The notes: a model not told the origin generated them from the letters alone. Counted from the stretch's first letter, positions 6,969 to 16,725 are shown. The stretch: 64,000 nucleotides of DNA from an uncultured Mycoplasmatota bacterium (GCA_900545005.1 UQXO01000008.1:7782-71781), one strand, 5' to 3'. Made by a program: numbers and translations.

Positions 6969-9800
6969 TTAATCTTCCCCGAAGAAGTCATCAAAGAATT
7001 CATCATCAGATATATTATCATCTATTTTAATATCATCAGGTTTAACATTGATTATAGGTTTATCTTCACTTTTAATTACTTCATTAGTTACTGGTTTTAC
7101 TTCTTTTTTAATTGGTTCTTCTTTAATTATTTCTTCTTTTACTGGTTCTTCCTTAACAGGACTACTTATAGTACTTTTTAAATAATTATCCTTTTCCTTA
7201 TTAATTAAATCTTCATTAATAAAGACATTATTATTTTCCTTAATATTCGCATTTTGAGGATTATATAATAAGTCTCTTAGACTAGCATTAGGGTTATATT
7301 GGGGAACTTCTTCTAGAATTTCACTATTATTTATGATTGGTTCTTCTTTAATAGGCTCTACTGAAGGTTCCTTTGGTATTTCTACTTTTGGAAGTGGTTT
7401 TACCTCTTCTGTTTTAGCTTCTTTTACTTTTTGAGTTTCTTCTTCTTTATTATTAGAGCCCAAAAGATTTGCTAATAGTGTATCTATATCTGATTTGTTA
7501 AAGTCATTAAAATCAGTTTTGGTGTTGTTAATTGGAGATAGTTCTTCATTTTTATCTAGGTTATGTCCAAAATTGATTGGTTCAGGTTTGACTGTAGGAG
7601 CTTCAATTGGTTTAGGCTCTACTACTTGTTTTGGTTCTTTAGTAATGACTTCTTCTTCTTTAATTTCTGGTTTTATTTCTTGCTGTGGTTCTTGGATATC
7701 ATTAAATAAAGAGTTATTAGTTAAATTATCTAAACCAATACTTGACAATTCTTGAAGAGTGTTCTTAAGTGCTGGTTCTTTAACTTCTGTTTCTGGAAGT
7801 TTAGGTGTCTCTTCTTTCTTGGCATTGGCTTCTTTTTCTTTGGCTTCTTCAGCATCTAATTCTGCTATCTTACGATCAATATCTTTTAACATAGCATCTA
7901 AATCAAGTCCTCCGCTTGGTGTACTAGGACTACTAGTAGATGTTGTTTCAAAAGGATTAGATGGTCCAAAAGGATTAGTAGAAGTGCCAAAGGGATTAGC
8001 ACCTCCAAATGGGGAACTACCAAATGGATTATCAAATAGATTAGGACCAAATGGGTTATTATTTGCTTGGGGATTATTTAAAGATTGTTCCTTTTTCTTT
8101 TCTTTAACAAAAGCTTTTATATCGAATAGGGCAACTGGCTTAGCCGCTCTTTCTGGGAATGGTTCATCAATCTGCTCATAACCCCAGTTTGTTTTATAAT
8201 CAAATTGTAACTTAGTTTTGAAGGGACCTTTACGCATTCTAATAAGCAAAGCTTCACCCATTTTAAATTTTTGTAGGTCGGATACGGTTACTAATGGCGT
8301 TGAGGCAGTCTTATCTTTTTCTTTAGATTTAACTTCGCCACACATTTTACTTATCTCTTCTAAAGCAGCAAGTTCACTTGATATTAAGTAAATAGTATTA
8401 CCACAGTTACCACGAATTACTTCAGCTACTTCTTTGCCGTAAACATCATTTAACTGAGCAAAGTTTTGAATAATAAAGGTAAAACGCATATCACGGCTAC
8501 GAGCAGCGGTTACCATTGAATCGACATCTTTTAATGGAGGCATATTAGCAAACTCATCTAGAATGAAGTTAGTTCTAATAGGTAATTTACCACCATTCTT
8601 TTGGGCAACATCAATTAAGGTTTCATAAGCCTGCTTAATAAAGATGGTAGCTAAAGCATGATAAGTTGTTTTTTCATCATGAATAACGATAAAAACAGCT
8701 GTCTTTTGTTTACCGATATCTAGGATACTAAAGTCACTATGACCTAACATCTCGGATAGGTTTTGACGGGATGCAAATAGACGGATTTTCTGTCTAAATG
8801 TTGACATGATACCACCTTTAGTATCACTAGGAGCATTAATTGTATTTGAGGCAAAGGTATAAGCAGATGAAGCTTCACCTTTCATTGTAAAGTATTCTTT
8901 AGTATAAGTAGAAGGTCCTAAACGATCTTCGCCAGATGTTGACATAACACTAATAGAATTAATGTTAATTTCCTCTTCTTTAGCATCTTCAAAAAGTCCT
9001 AGTGCTAATCCTGAGAAAAAGTCAGCAGCACTTTTTTCCCAGAAAGGTTCACCCTTATTATTAGGATCATAAAGAATATTTAAGGCAACATCATCTAAAA
9101 GTTCAGTAGCTTTATCCATATTTCCCATTTTCATATATTGATATGGTAATGTTAACGGGTTCCAAGCATTTCCTTTTAATGGATCACGAAAGTTTAAAAC
9201 GATAACGTTATAACCTAAGTCTTTTAAACGATGAGCAGCAGAAGTATATAATTCGCCTTTAGGATCGGTAATAATCATTGACTCACCTTTTTTGGCAAGT
9301 AAGTTAACCAATGGTTTAACAATACATTGTGATTTACCGGAACCAGAAGCACCGATTACAACGGTATGATATTCACCATTATCAACCCATACTTGATGTT
9401 TCTTAGTATCATAAATTAAAGGAATACCAGCAGCTTTAACAGTTGGTGCTGTATAATCAACAGCCTCTATACCTCTATCGGTTTTAATATCCTTATCTTT
9501 AGCCCAAGATGAGTATCCCGTTTCTACTTTGTCTTCAACAACTAACCCTATTCCCTTTTTACCTTTTCTTTCAAAAACATAAGAAGAGACAGATGCAAAA
9601 ATAACTATTACACATACAATGTATAGTAATAGTGTAAGTGCTAAATACTGTGTGAATGCTGGTATTGGATTTAATCCAGCTAAAGTACCTGTAGCTCCAA
9701 AGGTTACAAAGTTAACTACTCCAACAGCACACAAATATAGTAAAAGCACTAGAAAAACTGCTAATATTATTAAGTCTTTTTTAGATATTCTGAATTTCAC
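6969..9800 (-). CDS. virD4: VirD4/TraG-family type IV coupling ATPase
   Basis: The 943-residue inner-membrane ATPase has two N-terminal membrane segments (about 9-32 and 50-73), Walker A GASGSGKS (150-157), ITDPKGEL (about 177-184), Walker B NFILDEFANMPP (411-422) and IIQNFAQL (443-450), in the order seen in VirD4/TraG proteins. These deliver substrates to a type IV secretion channel. After about residue 565 comes a 375-residue low-complexity tail with several NPFG repeats (about 576-625) and then Glu/Lys/Pro-rich sequence, far longer than a usual coupling protein. The start is GTG, since no ATG lies upstream in frame, with only a weak ribosome site. A TATAAT box lies at 9831-9826. A strong terminator follows the gene. 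Confidence 0.9.
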   Translation of the reverse strand: MKFRISKKDLIILAVFLVLLLYLCAVGVVNFVTFGATGTLAGLNPIPAFTQYLALTLLLYIVCVIVIFASVSSYVFERKGKKGIGLVVEDKVETGYSSWAKDKDIKTDRGIEAVDYTAPTVKAAGIPLIYDTKKHQVWVDNGEYHTVVIGASGSGKSQCIVKPLVNLLAKKGESMIITDPKGELYTSAAHRLKDLGYNVIVLNFRDPLKGNAWNPLTLPYQYMKMGNMDKATELLDDVALNILYDPNNKGEPFWEKSAADFFSGLALGLFEDAKEEEININSISVMSTSGEDRLGPSTYTKEYFTMKGEASSAYTFASNTINAPSDTKGGIMSTFRQKIRLFASRQNLSEMLGHSDFSILDIGKQKTAVFIVIHDEKTTYHALATIFIKQAYETLIDVAQKNGGKLPIRTNFILDEFANMPPLKDVDSMVTAARSRDMRFTFIIQNFAQLNDVYGKEVAEVIRGNCGNTIYLISSELAALEEISKMCGEVKSKEKDKTASTPLVTVSDLQKFKMGEALLIRMRKGPFKTKLQFDYKTNWGYEQIDEPFPERAAKPVALFDIKAFVKEKKKEQSLNNPQANNNPFGPNLFDNPFGSSPFGGANPFGTSTNPFGPSNPFETTSTSSPSTPSGGLDLDAMLKDIDRKIAELDAEEAKEKEANAKKEETPKLPETEVKEPALKNTLQELSSIGLDNLTNNSLFNDIQEPQQEIKPEIKEEEVITKEPKQVVEPKPIEAPTVKPEPINFGHNLDKNEELSPINNTKTDFNDFNKSDIDTLLANLLGSNNKEEETQKVKEAKTEEVKPLPKVEIPKEPSVEPIKEEPIINNSEILEEVPQYNPNASLRDLLYNPQNANIKENNNVFINEDLINKEKDNYLKSTISSPVKEEPVKEEIIKEEPIKKEVKPVTNEVIKSEDKPIINVKPDDIKIDDNISDDEFFDDFFGED

Positions 9801-9851
9801 TTTTAAACACCCAATTTCTATTCATATTATACTATAATAGTTAAAAGATAA

Positions 9852-10616
9852 CTAGAATAATTTTTTCTTTTTATTAAAGAAGTTTACGACAGCAATTATT
9901 ATGACTAAATAAAGACCAATGATAAAGATAATATGAAAAGCTGTATTATCCTTTTTATTACTCGTATTATTATTTTTCTTATCATCTTCTGGATTTTTTT
10001 CTGCTTGCGGTCTTTCGATATATAAAGATATTTTTTTATTTAGATAATTATTTTTATCTAAATTCCACGTATATGTATTATTTTCTACAGAGTCAGCATT
10101 ATTAGATGTTACTGTTAATTCTGTATAAATAGATAAAGTTACATCATCTATCTCATCTAATAATCCATTTGGAATATTATCTATATGAAGTATTATACTA
10201 TTGTCATTAATGATAATGCTATCTTTTATAACATTGTTTATAAATAAATTATTTTTTAGTTGCAATTCTTTAGATTCATTTTTTATTGCATATCTATACT
10301 CTGAACTATACATATCATTTTGTCTTACTTTATTATCTCTTCTATAGTTATCTTTATTGATGTAATAATTATCGACATAGTTATTTATTCTGTCATTAAT
10401 ATAATTTGATATATATGATCTGCTTTCATAAAAATCATCTAGATTTCCGTATGTATATTTATAGGCATTTTGGTACGTTTTAGTGGATGTTTCAACAATA
10501 TTTATATTTTCAGTTATACTTTTATTAGTTATTTCTGCATAGTACGTTGCACTACATCCTGTACTTAAAAATATTAATCCAATTAAGACTATTATTATTT
10601 TAAAATTTCTTTGCAT
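9852..10616 (-). CDS. Paired lipoprotein with C-terminal membrane anchor (copy B)
   Basis: The 254-residue protein begins with a lipoprotein signal peptide ending in the lipobox LSTGC (Cys21). A long extracytoplasmic region rich in Tyr, Asn and Ile follows, then a second membrane segment at about 227-248 and a Lys-rich end. It belongs to no family I know. It is a diverged tandem copy of the upstream gene (10617-11348): both share the same plan and the motif VTSNNADSVENNTYTWNLDKNN / VTNNNADSVVGNRYMWYFNKNN. The two genes abut with no gap, between the wall hydrolase and the coupling ATPase of the secretion locus, suggesting outer-face channel components (inference). Confidence 0.75.
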   Translation of the reverse strand: MQRNFKIIIVLIGLIFLSTGCSATYYAEITNKSITENINIVETSTKTYQNAYKYTYGNLDDFYESRSYISNYINDRINNYVDNYYINKDNYRRDNKVRQNDMYSSEYRYAIKNESKELQLKNNLFINNVIKDSIIINDNSIILHIDNIPNGLLDEIDDVTLSIYTELTVTSNNADSVENNTYTWNLDKNNYLNKKISLYIERPQAEKNPEDDKKNNNTSNKKDNTAFHIIFIIGLYLVIIIAVVNFFNKKKKLF

Positions 10617-11348
10617 TTAGACCTCTTTTGTTCTTTTTTTACTTATAATAACTATAACAGCTACTATGTATATAAACACTACTAATAGCACTATTGGTAT
10701 AATCAGTTTTTTCTTTTTATTTTGAATCTTAGTATTTTCTTTTAATTCTTGCTGAGTTTGTGTTAAATCCACTTCAAAATTAATGCGTTTTTCATTGTTA
10801 TTATTTTTATTAAAATACCACATATATCGATTGCCAACAACAGAATCAGCATTATTGTTAGTTACTACATAATCAGTGATTATATTAACTGTTAAATTTG
10901 TAAACAGACTATCATACTTTAATCTATTATTAGGACTTCCTGTTGATAGTTTTAATACATTATTTTTGTAAGAAATATCCTTGTAGTCATAATAGTAATT
11001 AATTGAATTAGCAGACTTATATTTATTAATTGGATAAGTATATTCATAGAATAAATTATAATTTGAATTATTTATATTATATGTTTGTTTGTAATAATCA
11101 GCATTTTCATGAGTTGTATATAAGTCATCCTCATCTATTACACCATCTACATTATATACAGGATATTTTTTTTTATAATTGTCCATTATATCAGTTACTG
11201 TTCTATTTGAAACAACTCTATCTAAAACTTCTATCTTTTCATCTATAGTGTCTTTATTAATTGTTATTGTATAAGTGGCCTCACATCCACTTAATAGAAC
11301 AGTACACAATAACAAACAAACTAATTTGATTTTCGAGGATCGTAACAT
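10617..11348 (-). CDS. Paired lipoprotein with C-terminal membrane anchor (copy A)
   Basis: The 243-residue protein has a lipoprotein signal ending LLSGC (Cys22), an extracytoplasmic domain with many Asn, Tyr and Asp, and a C-terminal membrane segment at about 215-236 with basic residues inside. It is the partner of the gene at 9852-10616, sharing the NNADSV..N.Y.W.. motif near the end of the domain. The start overlaps the end of the SpoIID/M23 hydrolase gene by 28 bp, so the two are translationally coupled. The position recalls VirB7/VirB8-like accessory proteins of type IV systems, but no sequence motif proves this. Confidence 0.75.
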   Translation of the reverse strand: MLRSSKIKLVCLLLCTVLLSGCEATYTITINKDTIDEKIEVLDRVVSNRTVTDIMDNYKKKYPVYNVDGVIDEDDLYTTHENADYYKQTYNINNSNYNLFYEYTYPINKYKSANSINYYYDYKDISYKNNVLKLSTGSPNNRLKYDSLFTNLTVNIITDYVVTNNNADSVVGNRYMWYFNKNNNNEKRINFEVDLTQTQQELKENTKIQNKKKKLIIPIVLLVVFIYIVAVIVIISKKRTKEV

Positions 11349-13996
11349 AATCCATATCCTTTCTCATCCATTGGTAAATAATCACGTGGATTTTTTACAG
11401 AACCATCGGATGTACCTAATACTTGATAGTGTAGGTGATATCCGCCACTAGCGCCATAAGTATTTCCCGTATTACCTACTTCTCCTAATTTTTCACCTAA
11501 TTCGACTTGTTGACCGATAGCAAGATTTTCTCTACTACTGAAATGAAAATAATAACTCGTTGTCCCATCACCGTTATCGATTGCTACTCCAAAGCCTGGC
11601 TTTTGATTATCGGTGCAATTTGGATAACACTGGAAAGTTGTATTGTATAATTTTGAGACAGTTCCAGAGTGTGCCGCATAGACTGGTGTTCCTTTTGGGG
11701 CGGCAAAATCAATGCCTTTGTGATTTCTATATGTATGTGCATCATCGCATCGATCATGAATTTCTCCAGAAATATATGTAAATGTACTTAATGGCATAGC
11801 ATAACCATTTTTATTTGTTTGAGCAATAATGCTAACATCACCACCATAATAATAATTTATTATTTCTTTATAAGTCTTATTTTGAACGCTTGCCAAGTAA
11901 TAAGCACCATATTGACTCATTCCACGGCCATGACTATATCTATTGTACCATTCTATAGAATTAAATAGTCTTCCAGGAGCATCTAACCATGCCTTAGGAA
12001 CAAGTTGATTTTTTTGTGCGATTATATAGTTACTGCCACTCGTTCCAACAACTCTTAAGGCATCCCATTCAGCTTCCTTTGATATCCCGCCATTTACCAT
12101 TATATATTCGCCACTTGTTTCTTTTACAGCAGCATCGATTTCTGGAATGGTATTCTTTGTAAACGACATCGTTGATGTGCTCGTTGTTATGTAACATGTA
12201 CCATTTTCCACTCTTGCTCTATTAACTAAGTATGTTCTAGCAGCTACAGCCTGAGCCTTCATCATTTCTGGGGTTTTATACCAAGCTCTTGCTTCAGCGT
12301 AAACAGTACCAGCGATAAAATCGTCAATTGTATAAGTACCACTATATATTTCGCCATGCGAATATTGGTCATTAACTACTACTGTAGAACAAATATTATC
12401 AGAATAATATGTTTTTTCTTTAGATGTTCTATTTATGTCAAAATGACATATTGGATATATTCCGATTGTATTAACTTTAGTATCCGAAGATGTATTTGCT
12501 ATATCAGCACTATCATTATCAGATGAATCATCATCCGAAGCATCATCATCTGTGCTGGTATAATTTGGACTATTTCTTATGTAAGCTCTTACAATTCCTT
12601 TGTAGTCTTTTTTTGCATCTACTGCATCATGCAAAACTTTTATATAATTTGAATAAAACAAATCAATATCTTCATTATATATGTCAACGACTTCAGAAAT
12701 TACAGCGTTAGCTGCTTGCTTGGCTTGATCATAATATTTCTTTTCTTGAGATGTTTCTTGTGTACTATTCTCTTGACCATTATCAGTTGTAGAATTAGTA
12801 TTTTCAGCACCTACACCAGAAATGGCATCTCCTTCTTCATCACCGGTATCATCGGTTTTGTCAGATGAATTTTCAGTATTAGAATTAGTATCTTCGGGCG
12901 GCTCATAGATTGAACTAAAAACCATACTTGAATCAATAGTACATGTTTCAGTTTCACCATCATAAGTTGCATATATTGATAAATCAGAGTGTATTATTAC
13001 TGCTAAAGCTTTCAATAGGTTATCATCTACTGAGGAACCAAGGACAGAAAACTTAGCAATGTTTGAATAATCATAATGATTTACCATTGCGCCAGCTATA
13101 TATTCATCTAAGGCATATTTTTTCTCGTTATCGCCATCTTTTAAAATTACACTTGTACAAGGTGAAGCAACAAAGCAAACAGTACCATTGTCATCCTCAC
13201 CATAAAATGATAATGAAGAAATTATTGGTACAATAATAGCACATATAACTATAACGACTAACGCAATTAATAACCCAGAAATAGCAAATGGTGTCATACC
13301 TATGAAACCAGCAATAATCCCCAATAATTGTTTTATATTGCCACCAATAGAATTTAAAACCTCTTGTCCAGTTGTTTCTTCTGATTCATTTTCTGATATT
13401 TCTTCTCTTTTTTTATTTCGATTTAAAAGTCTGTTAGCTAATTGACTTTTTAGACCATCAAATGGCTTTTTTTGCTTATTTTCCTCTGATGTGTTATTTG
13501 ATGAGTTTTCATCATTTTTAGCATGTTTTGAATATTTCTTTTGACTTGGTAACCGTTTAGTCGGATTTTTTAAACCAGTATTTTTATCAAAGTTCGGATT
13601 TTTAGGATTTTTTGTTGACTTGTCTAATGGTTCCTTTTTTTCAGAACTTTTTTCTAATGATTGTTTATTTGAACTTTGTTTCGGCTTTTCCTTAATATTA
13701 TGATTTGGTAATTTTTGACTATTAAAACCAATATTTGGTGCAGTTTTGTAATCGTTTGTTTTTTCATTAGGTTTCTCAGATTTTAAATTACTATTTGTTG
13801 CATTTGTAATTGAGTTTCCTATTTCGGATGTATGTTTTGAACCTGGTATTCCATTAATAGGTTCTCCAGTGGCAGTGACTGTTTTTTTAATCTCATTGTT
13901 GGTATTATTTTCATTTTGTCTTAAGTTTACTTTTGGTAAGCTGTCTTGGCTATGGTTTTCCTTAGGATTTATTTTTTTCTCGTTATCATTTTGCAT
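11321..13996 (-). CDS. Membrane-anchored SpoIID + M23 peptidoglycan hydrolase (VirB1-like role)
   Basis: The 891-residue protein has a disordered cytoplasmic N-terminus (1-225), one membrane segment (about 234-262) and an outside region with three parts. Residues 280-360 resemble the first half of a SpoIID domain (LDEYIAGAM ... LLKALAVIIHSDLSIYA), but the catalytic Glu position is His307. Residues about 548-725 form a full SpoIID lytic transglycosylase domain with Glu568 in YAEARA and SHGRGMSQYGA. Residues about 740-875 form an M23 metallopeptidase with HKGID (His759, Asp763), His818 and HLH (854-856). Gram-positive type IV systems need such a wall cutter, usually a lysozyme/NlpC fusion; this is a different enzyme pair for the same job. 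It lies between virB4 and the lipoproteins. Confidence 0.88.
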   Translation of the reverse strand: MQNDNEKKINPKENHSQDSLPKVNLRQNENNTNNEIKKTVTATGEPINGIPGSKHTSEIGNSITNATNSNLKSEKPNEKTNDYKTAPNIGFNSQKLPNHNIKEKPKQSSNKQSLEKSSEKKEPLDKSTKNPKNPNFDKNTGLKNPTKRLPSQKKYSKHAKNDENSSNNTSEENKQKKPFDGLKSQLANRLLNRNKKREEISENESEETTGQEVLNSIGGNIKQLLGIIAGFIGMTPFAISGLLIALVVIVICAIIVPIISSLSFYGEDDNGTVCFVASPCTSVILKDGDNEKKYALDEYIAGAMVNHYDYSNIAKFSVLGSSVDDNLLKALAVIIHSDLSIYATYDGETETCTIDSSMVFSSIYEPPEDTNSNTENSSDKTDDTGDEEGDAISGVGAENTNSTTDNGQENSTQETSQEKKYYDQAKQAANAVISEVVDIYNEDIDLFYSNYIKVLHDAVDAKKDYKGIVRAYIRNSPNYTSTDDDASDDDSSDNDSADIANTSSDTKVNTIGIYPICHFDINRTSKEKTYYSDNICSTVVVNDQYSHGEIYSGTYTIDDFIAGTVYAEARAWYKTPEMMKAQAVAARTYLVNRARVENGTCYITTSTSTMSFTKNTIPEIDAAVKETSGEYIMVNGGISKEAEWDALRVVGTSGSNYIIAQKNQLVPKAWLDAPGRLFNSIEWYNRYSHGRGMSQYGAYYLASVQNKTYKEIINYYYGGDVSIIAQTNKNGYAMPLSTFTYISGEIHDRCDDAHTYRNHKGIDFAAPKGTPVYAAHSGTVSKLYNTTFQCYPNCTDNQKPGFGVAIDNGDGTTSYYFHFSSRENLAIGQQVELGEKLGEVGNTGNTYGASGGYHLHYQVLGTSDGSVKNPRDYLPMDEKGYGLCYDPRKSN

Positions 13997-14039
13997 TTAC
14001 TTCACCGCCTTATTTCCACTTTATTTTATCATAATTATA

Positions 14040-14063
14040 GAAAAAAAGCAGTAAAAACTGCTT
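14040..14063 (-). terminator. Terminator directly after virB4
   Basis: Minus-strand stem AAGCAGT / ACTGCTT (arms 14063-14057 and 14052-14046) with a TTTT loop, followed by TTTTTTT. It begins 2 nt past the virB4 stop and splits the secretion locus into at least two transcription units or tunes the downstream level. Confidence 0.85.
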
Positions 14064-14064
14064 A

Positions 14065-15852
14065 CTATAATCCACCGCCAGAGCCAAATGAATCTAGTTC
14101 TTCATTTGTGCAAATTACGTATATTTGCATTCGTCTTGCACCGCATATAAATAGTCCTTGCCCTTGGTTATAATATTTAATATTATTTTTTTCCGCTTCG
14201 TTTAAGTCAATAAGTAATGATAAATCATCAACAGCTTGTTTCTTTAAACCCATTACCAAGTAGTATGACGCGTTATCGAATATAGCTTTACCATGCATAA
14301 TTAAGTTAGGAGCAGCAAAATCTGTTGGTTGTTGAGTAATTATAATAGTACCACTATTATATTTACGACTACGGCGTTGAATTTGTGCTAAGAACTCAGC
14401 TCCTAATTCATTTCTTGATGATAATAATACATGGGCTTCGTCTACGGAAAGAACTGATGTTACCGACTTATCTAAACATAAGCCCCAAGCATATTTTAAG
14501 ATATTGAAGAATACAGCATTTCTAATATTATCATCAGTATTCATTAAATCTCTAATATTAAATACAATGAAATCACTATCAATATCTAATGTGGTATGTC
14601 CATTAAAATAATATCTTAATTCATTTGTAAATGGTCTTATTTTTAATTCTAATCTTTCTAGTACATCTCTTTCTCTGGTTTTATCAGGCATTGATAATAA
14701 TCTACCACGGATAGTAGCATATAAATCATCAAATGTTGGATAATCATTACTAGTTAAAGTAGAAAAATCTGTATTAAAATCAATTTTAAATCTACGATAA
14801 GTATCTTGTAATACTTCACTAAACATTGTAAGAACATCTTCTTCAATATCCGGTGAATAGTATTTCATGAATGCTTTTTGAGATTGGATAGCTCTAGTTA
14901 AAATAGTATATCCTAAACCTTGAGCGATATCTTCTTCATCTGCATCCATTACTACCTCTAACGGATTTATCATTCCAAATTGACCACCTTTACCTAAATC
15001 AATAAAGTTTCCTCCTAGGAAATGACACATATCTTCAAGTTCGCCTTCTGGGTCAATAGCTACTACTTTGTAGCCATTTCTGATATGGCTACGAAGTAGT
15101 AATTTAGCTGCTGTTGATTTACCAGAACCAGATGTACCTAAAATAATCATATTAGCATTATTTCTATTGTGTTCCTTTTTTACTTGATATAAGAATTGAT
15201 TGAATAGTACCACACCACCAGAGTAATCAACGCCAAATAATGTTGAATTACCTACGTCTTTTACACTATCAAAAATAAATGGATACATAGCTGCAATAGT
15301 TGGACTTGGAATTGGAGTACCTATTCTATCTTCTATATCTTGCTTTGGAAAGATTGGCAAAATTGATTTAAGAACTTTTTCTTGTTCAAACATAAGTTGA
15401 ACGCCAACCATACCCATAGCATCTAAGAAGCTTCTGACATTCATTTTTTTATTTTCCAAGTCTTCCTTTGAATCTCCCATAACCATAATATGTAATTGAA
15501 AATCAAATACTCTGGATTGAGTTGCTGCAAGCATCTGAACAAATTGTTCTAAAGATTCATAATCTTGTCGAATTCTTTCTTGAATGGTTCTATCTTTTTC
15601 ATTTTGATATCTCTGCTTTAAATCAGCTATTTCTTTATTAAGCATCTTTTGCATTGTTTCATTACCGAGTGGTATATGTTTAACAACAACCTTTACCCCA
15701 CTAATATTTGTTAAGTCTGAAAGATAACCAGGGGCAATATACTTTGGGAAGCTAACTACAGTAAATATTGTACAATACTTACCACTAATCATGAAATCAG
15801 TTACATTAAATTTCATACCCTTAGGTGCTAATTCGCTTTTAATATTTAACAT
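14065..15852 (-). CDS. virB4: VirB4-family type IV secretion ATPase (ATPase half)
   Basis: The 595-residue cytoplasmic ATPase carries Walker A GTSGSGKST (239-247), AIDPEGE (about 265-271), Walker B SVLSVDEAHVLL (466-477) and the TQQPTDF motif (506-512), as in VirB4/TrbE/PrgJ proteins that power the channel. Residues 1-150 (LAPKGMKFN ... SDLTNISGVKV) fit the middle part of Gram-positive VirB4 proteins. The usual N-terminal domain is encoded by the separate upstream gene, whose TAA shares its last A with this ATG (TAATG). Together the two add up to a normal VirB4 of about 790 residues. Confidence 0.9.
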   Translation of the reverse strand: MLNIKSELAPKGMKFNVTDFMISGKYCTIFTVVSFPKYIAPGYLSDLTNISGVKVVVKHIPLGNETMQKMLNKEIADLKQRYQNEKDRTIQERIRQDYESLEQFVQMLAATQSRVFDFQLHIMVMGDSKEDLENKKMNVRSFLDAMGMVGVQLMFEQEKVLKSILPIFPKQDIEDRIGTPIPSPTIAAMYPFIFDSVKDVGNSTLFGVDYSGGVVLFNQFLYQVKKEHNRNNANMIILGTSGSGKSTAAKLLLRSHIRNGYKVVAIDPEGELEDMCHFLGGNFIDLGKGGQFGMINPLEVVMDADEEDIAQGLGYTILTRAIQSQKAFMKYYSPDIEEDVLTMFSEVLQDTYRRFKIDFNTDFSTLTSNDYPTFDDLYATIRGRLLSMPDKTRERDVLERLELKIRPFTNELRYYFNGHTTLDIDSDFIVFNIRDLMNTDDNIRNAVFFNILKYAWGLCLDKSVTSVLSVDEAHVLLSSRNELGAEFLAQIQRRSRKYNSGTIIITQQPTDFAAPNLIMHGKAIFDNASYYLVMGLKKQAVDDLSLLIDLNEAEKNNIKYYNQGQGLFICGARRMQIYVICTNEELDSFGSGGGL

Positions 15853-16415
15853 TAAAACATCACCGTCCCAAAATTAGTTTGCTTGCCGCCATTTAAGAAA
15901 TTATCTAAAATCATTCTTAAATCATTATTTGATACTTGCATTGAATTTAATCCACAGTTTGCTAAGCCACTCATTAATATTCTTAATTTTTTTTGAATTA
16001 AATCCATTCTTTTTTCTTTAAATAAGAAGAAATATTCTGTATCAACGACATTATATTCTGCTCCCATAAAAGCATTAGCCTTGTTAATATCTTGCATTAT
16101 TAATTTTCTAGTTATATTATTTTGAGTTTTATTATATAAAACTTGTAGTTGAGCTAGGTATAAATTTATATCAACAGGCCTATCTGCAATTACCATCCAA
16201 AACTCAAAATCAATTGTATTATAGAAATTTCTTAATTGGACAATGACATTATTTCTAGAGCCTTCATCTAGTATAAAGATGTTTTTAGGTTCTATTTTGA
16301 TACCGCAAACAAAATAACCATTTTCCAATTGAATCATTCCATTTGTAATATTTTTCACTGGCAACCAATCTTCACAATATTTATTGGTTCCATTTGTCTT
16401 CTCGACCGTAGGCAT
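15852..16415 (-). CDS. VirB4 N-terminal domain protein (split gene)
   Basis: The 187-residue cytoplasmic protein begins MPTVEKTNG at 16415. A longer frame to 16481 only runs backwards inside the PrgI-like gene and is unlikely. The sequence DWLPVKNITNGMIQLENGY followed by a two-layer alpha/beta pattern matches the N-terminal domain that precedes the ATPase in Firmicute VirB4 proteins. It has no Walker motifs. It overlaps the PrgI-like gene by 35 bp and is coupled to the ATPase gene by TAATG. It probably binds the membrane subunits and the ATPase half in a complex (inference). Confidence 0.75.
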   Translation of the reverse strand: MPTVEKTNGTNKYCEDWLPVKNITNGMIQLENGYFVCGIKIEPKNIFILDEGSRNNVIVQLRNFYNTIDFEFWMVIADRPVDINLYLAQLQVLYNKTQNNITRKLIMQDINKANAFMGAEYNVVDTEYFFLFKEKRMDLIQKKLRILMSGLANCGLNSMQVSNNDLRMILDNFLNGGKQTNFGTVMF

Positions 16416-16710
16416 CTTTAACACACCAACCTTTCCATTTATACATTCTTTGATTAAAGAAGAATGCAAATATATTACCAATAAGTGTCATAACATTATG
16501 GTAATAAATAACTGGCATAACCAAAAACCCTGAAATTAGTAGAGGAGTACATTCTAAAAGTATAATCCACAAATTACTAGTATCAATGAATATTAATAAA
16601 GTAATTGTTACTGCGGCTCCTAAACAAAATACAATTAAATCTGGCAATGTAAAGAAGCCAAATATTAATTGTGACTTCTTTGAATTTGCCGGTATTAAAA
16701 AGTTATCCAA
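16381..16710 (-). CDS. PrgI/VirB3-like inner-membrane protein of the type IV system
   Basis: The 109-residue protein has two membrane segments (about 27-44 and 48-70) after a short N-terminus (MDNFLIPANSKKSQLIFGFFTLPDLI) and a basic C-terminus (FFNQRMYKWKGW). Size, topology and position immediately before virB4 match the PrgI/TcpE/VirB3 group, which recruits VirB4 to the membrane. It starts 15 bp after the VirB6-like gene and overlaps the next one. Confidence 0.8.
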   Translation of the reverse strand: MDNFLIPANSKKSQLIFGFFTLPDLIVFCLGAAVTITLLIFIDTSNLWIILLECTPLLISGFLVMPVIYYHNVMTLIGNIFAFFFNQRMYKWKGWCVKDAYGREDKWNQ

Positions 16711-16725
16711 TCCTATGTCCTCCTA

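Noticed and set aside
7495..8181. Plus-strand open frames opposite the VirD4 tail
   Set aside because: Shadows of the low-complexity Glu/Pro tail; the minus-strand frame has clear ATPase motifs.
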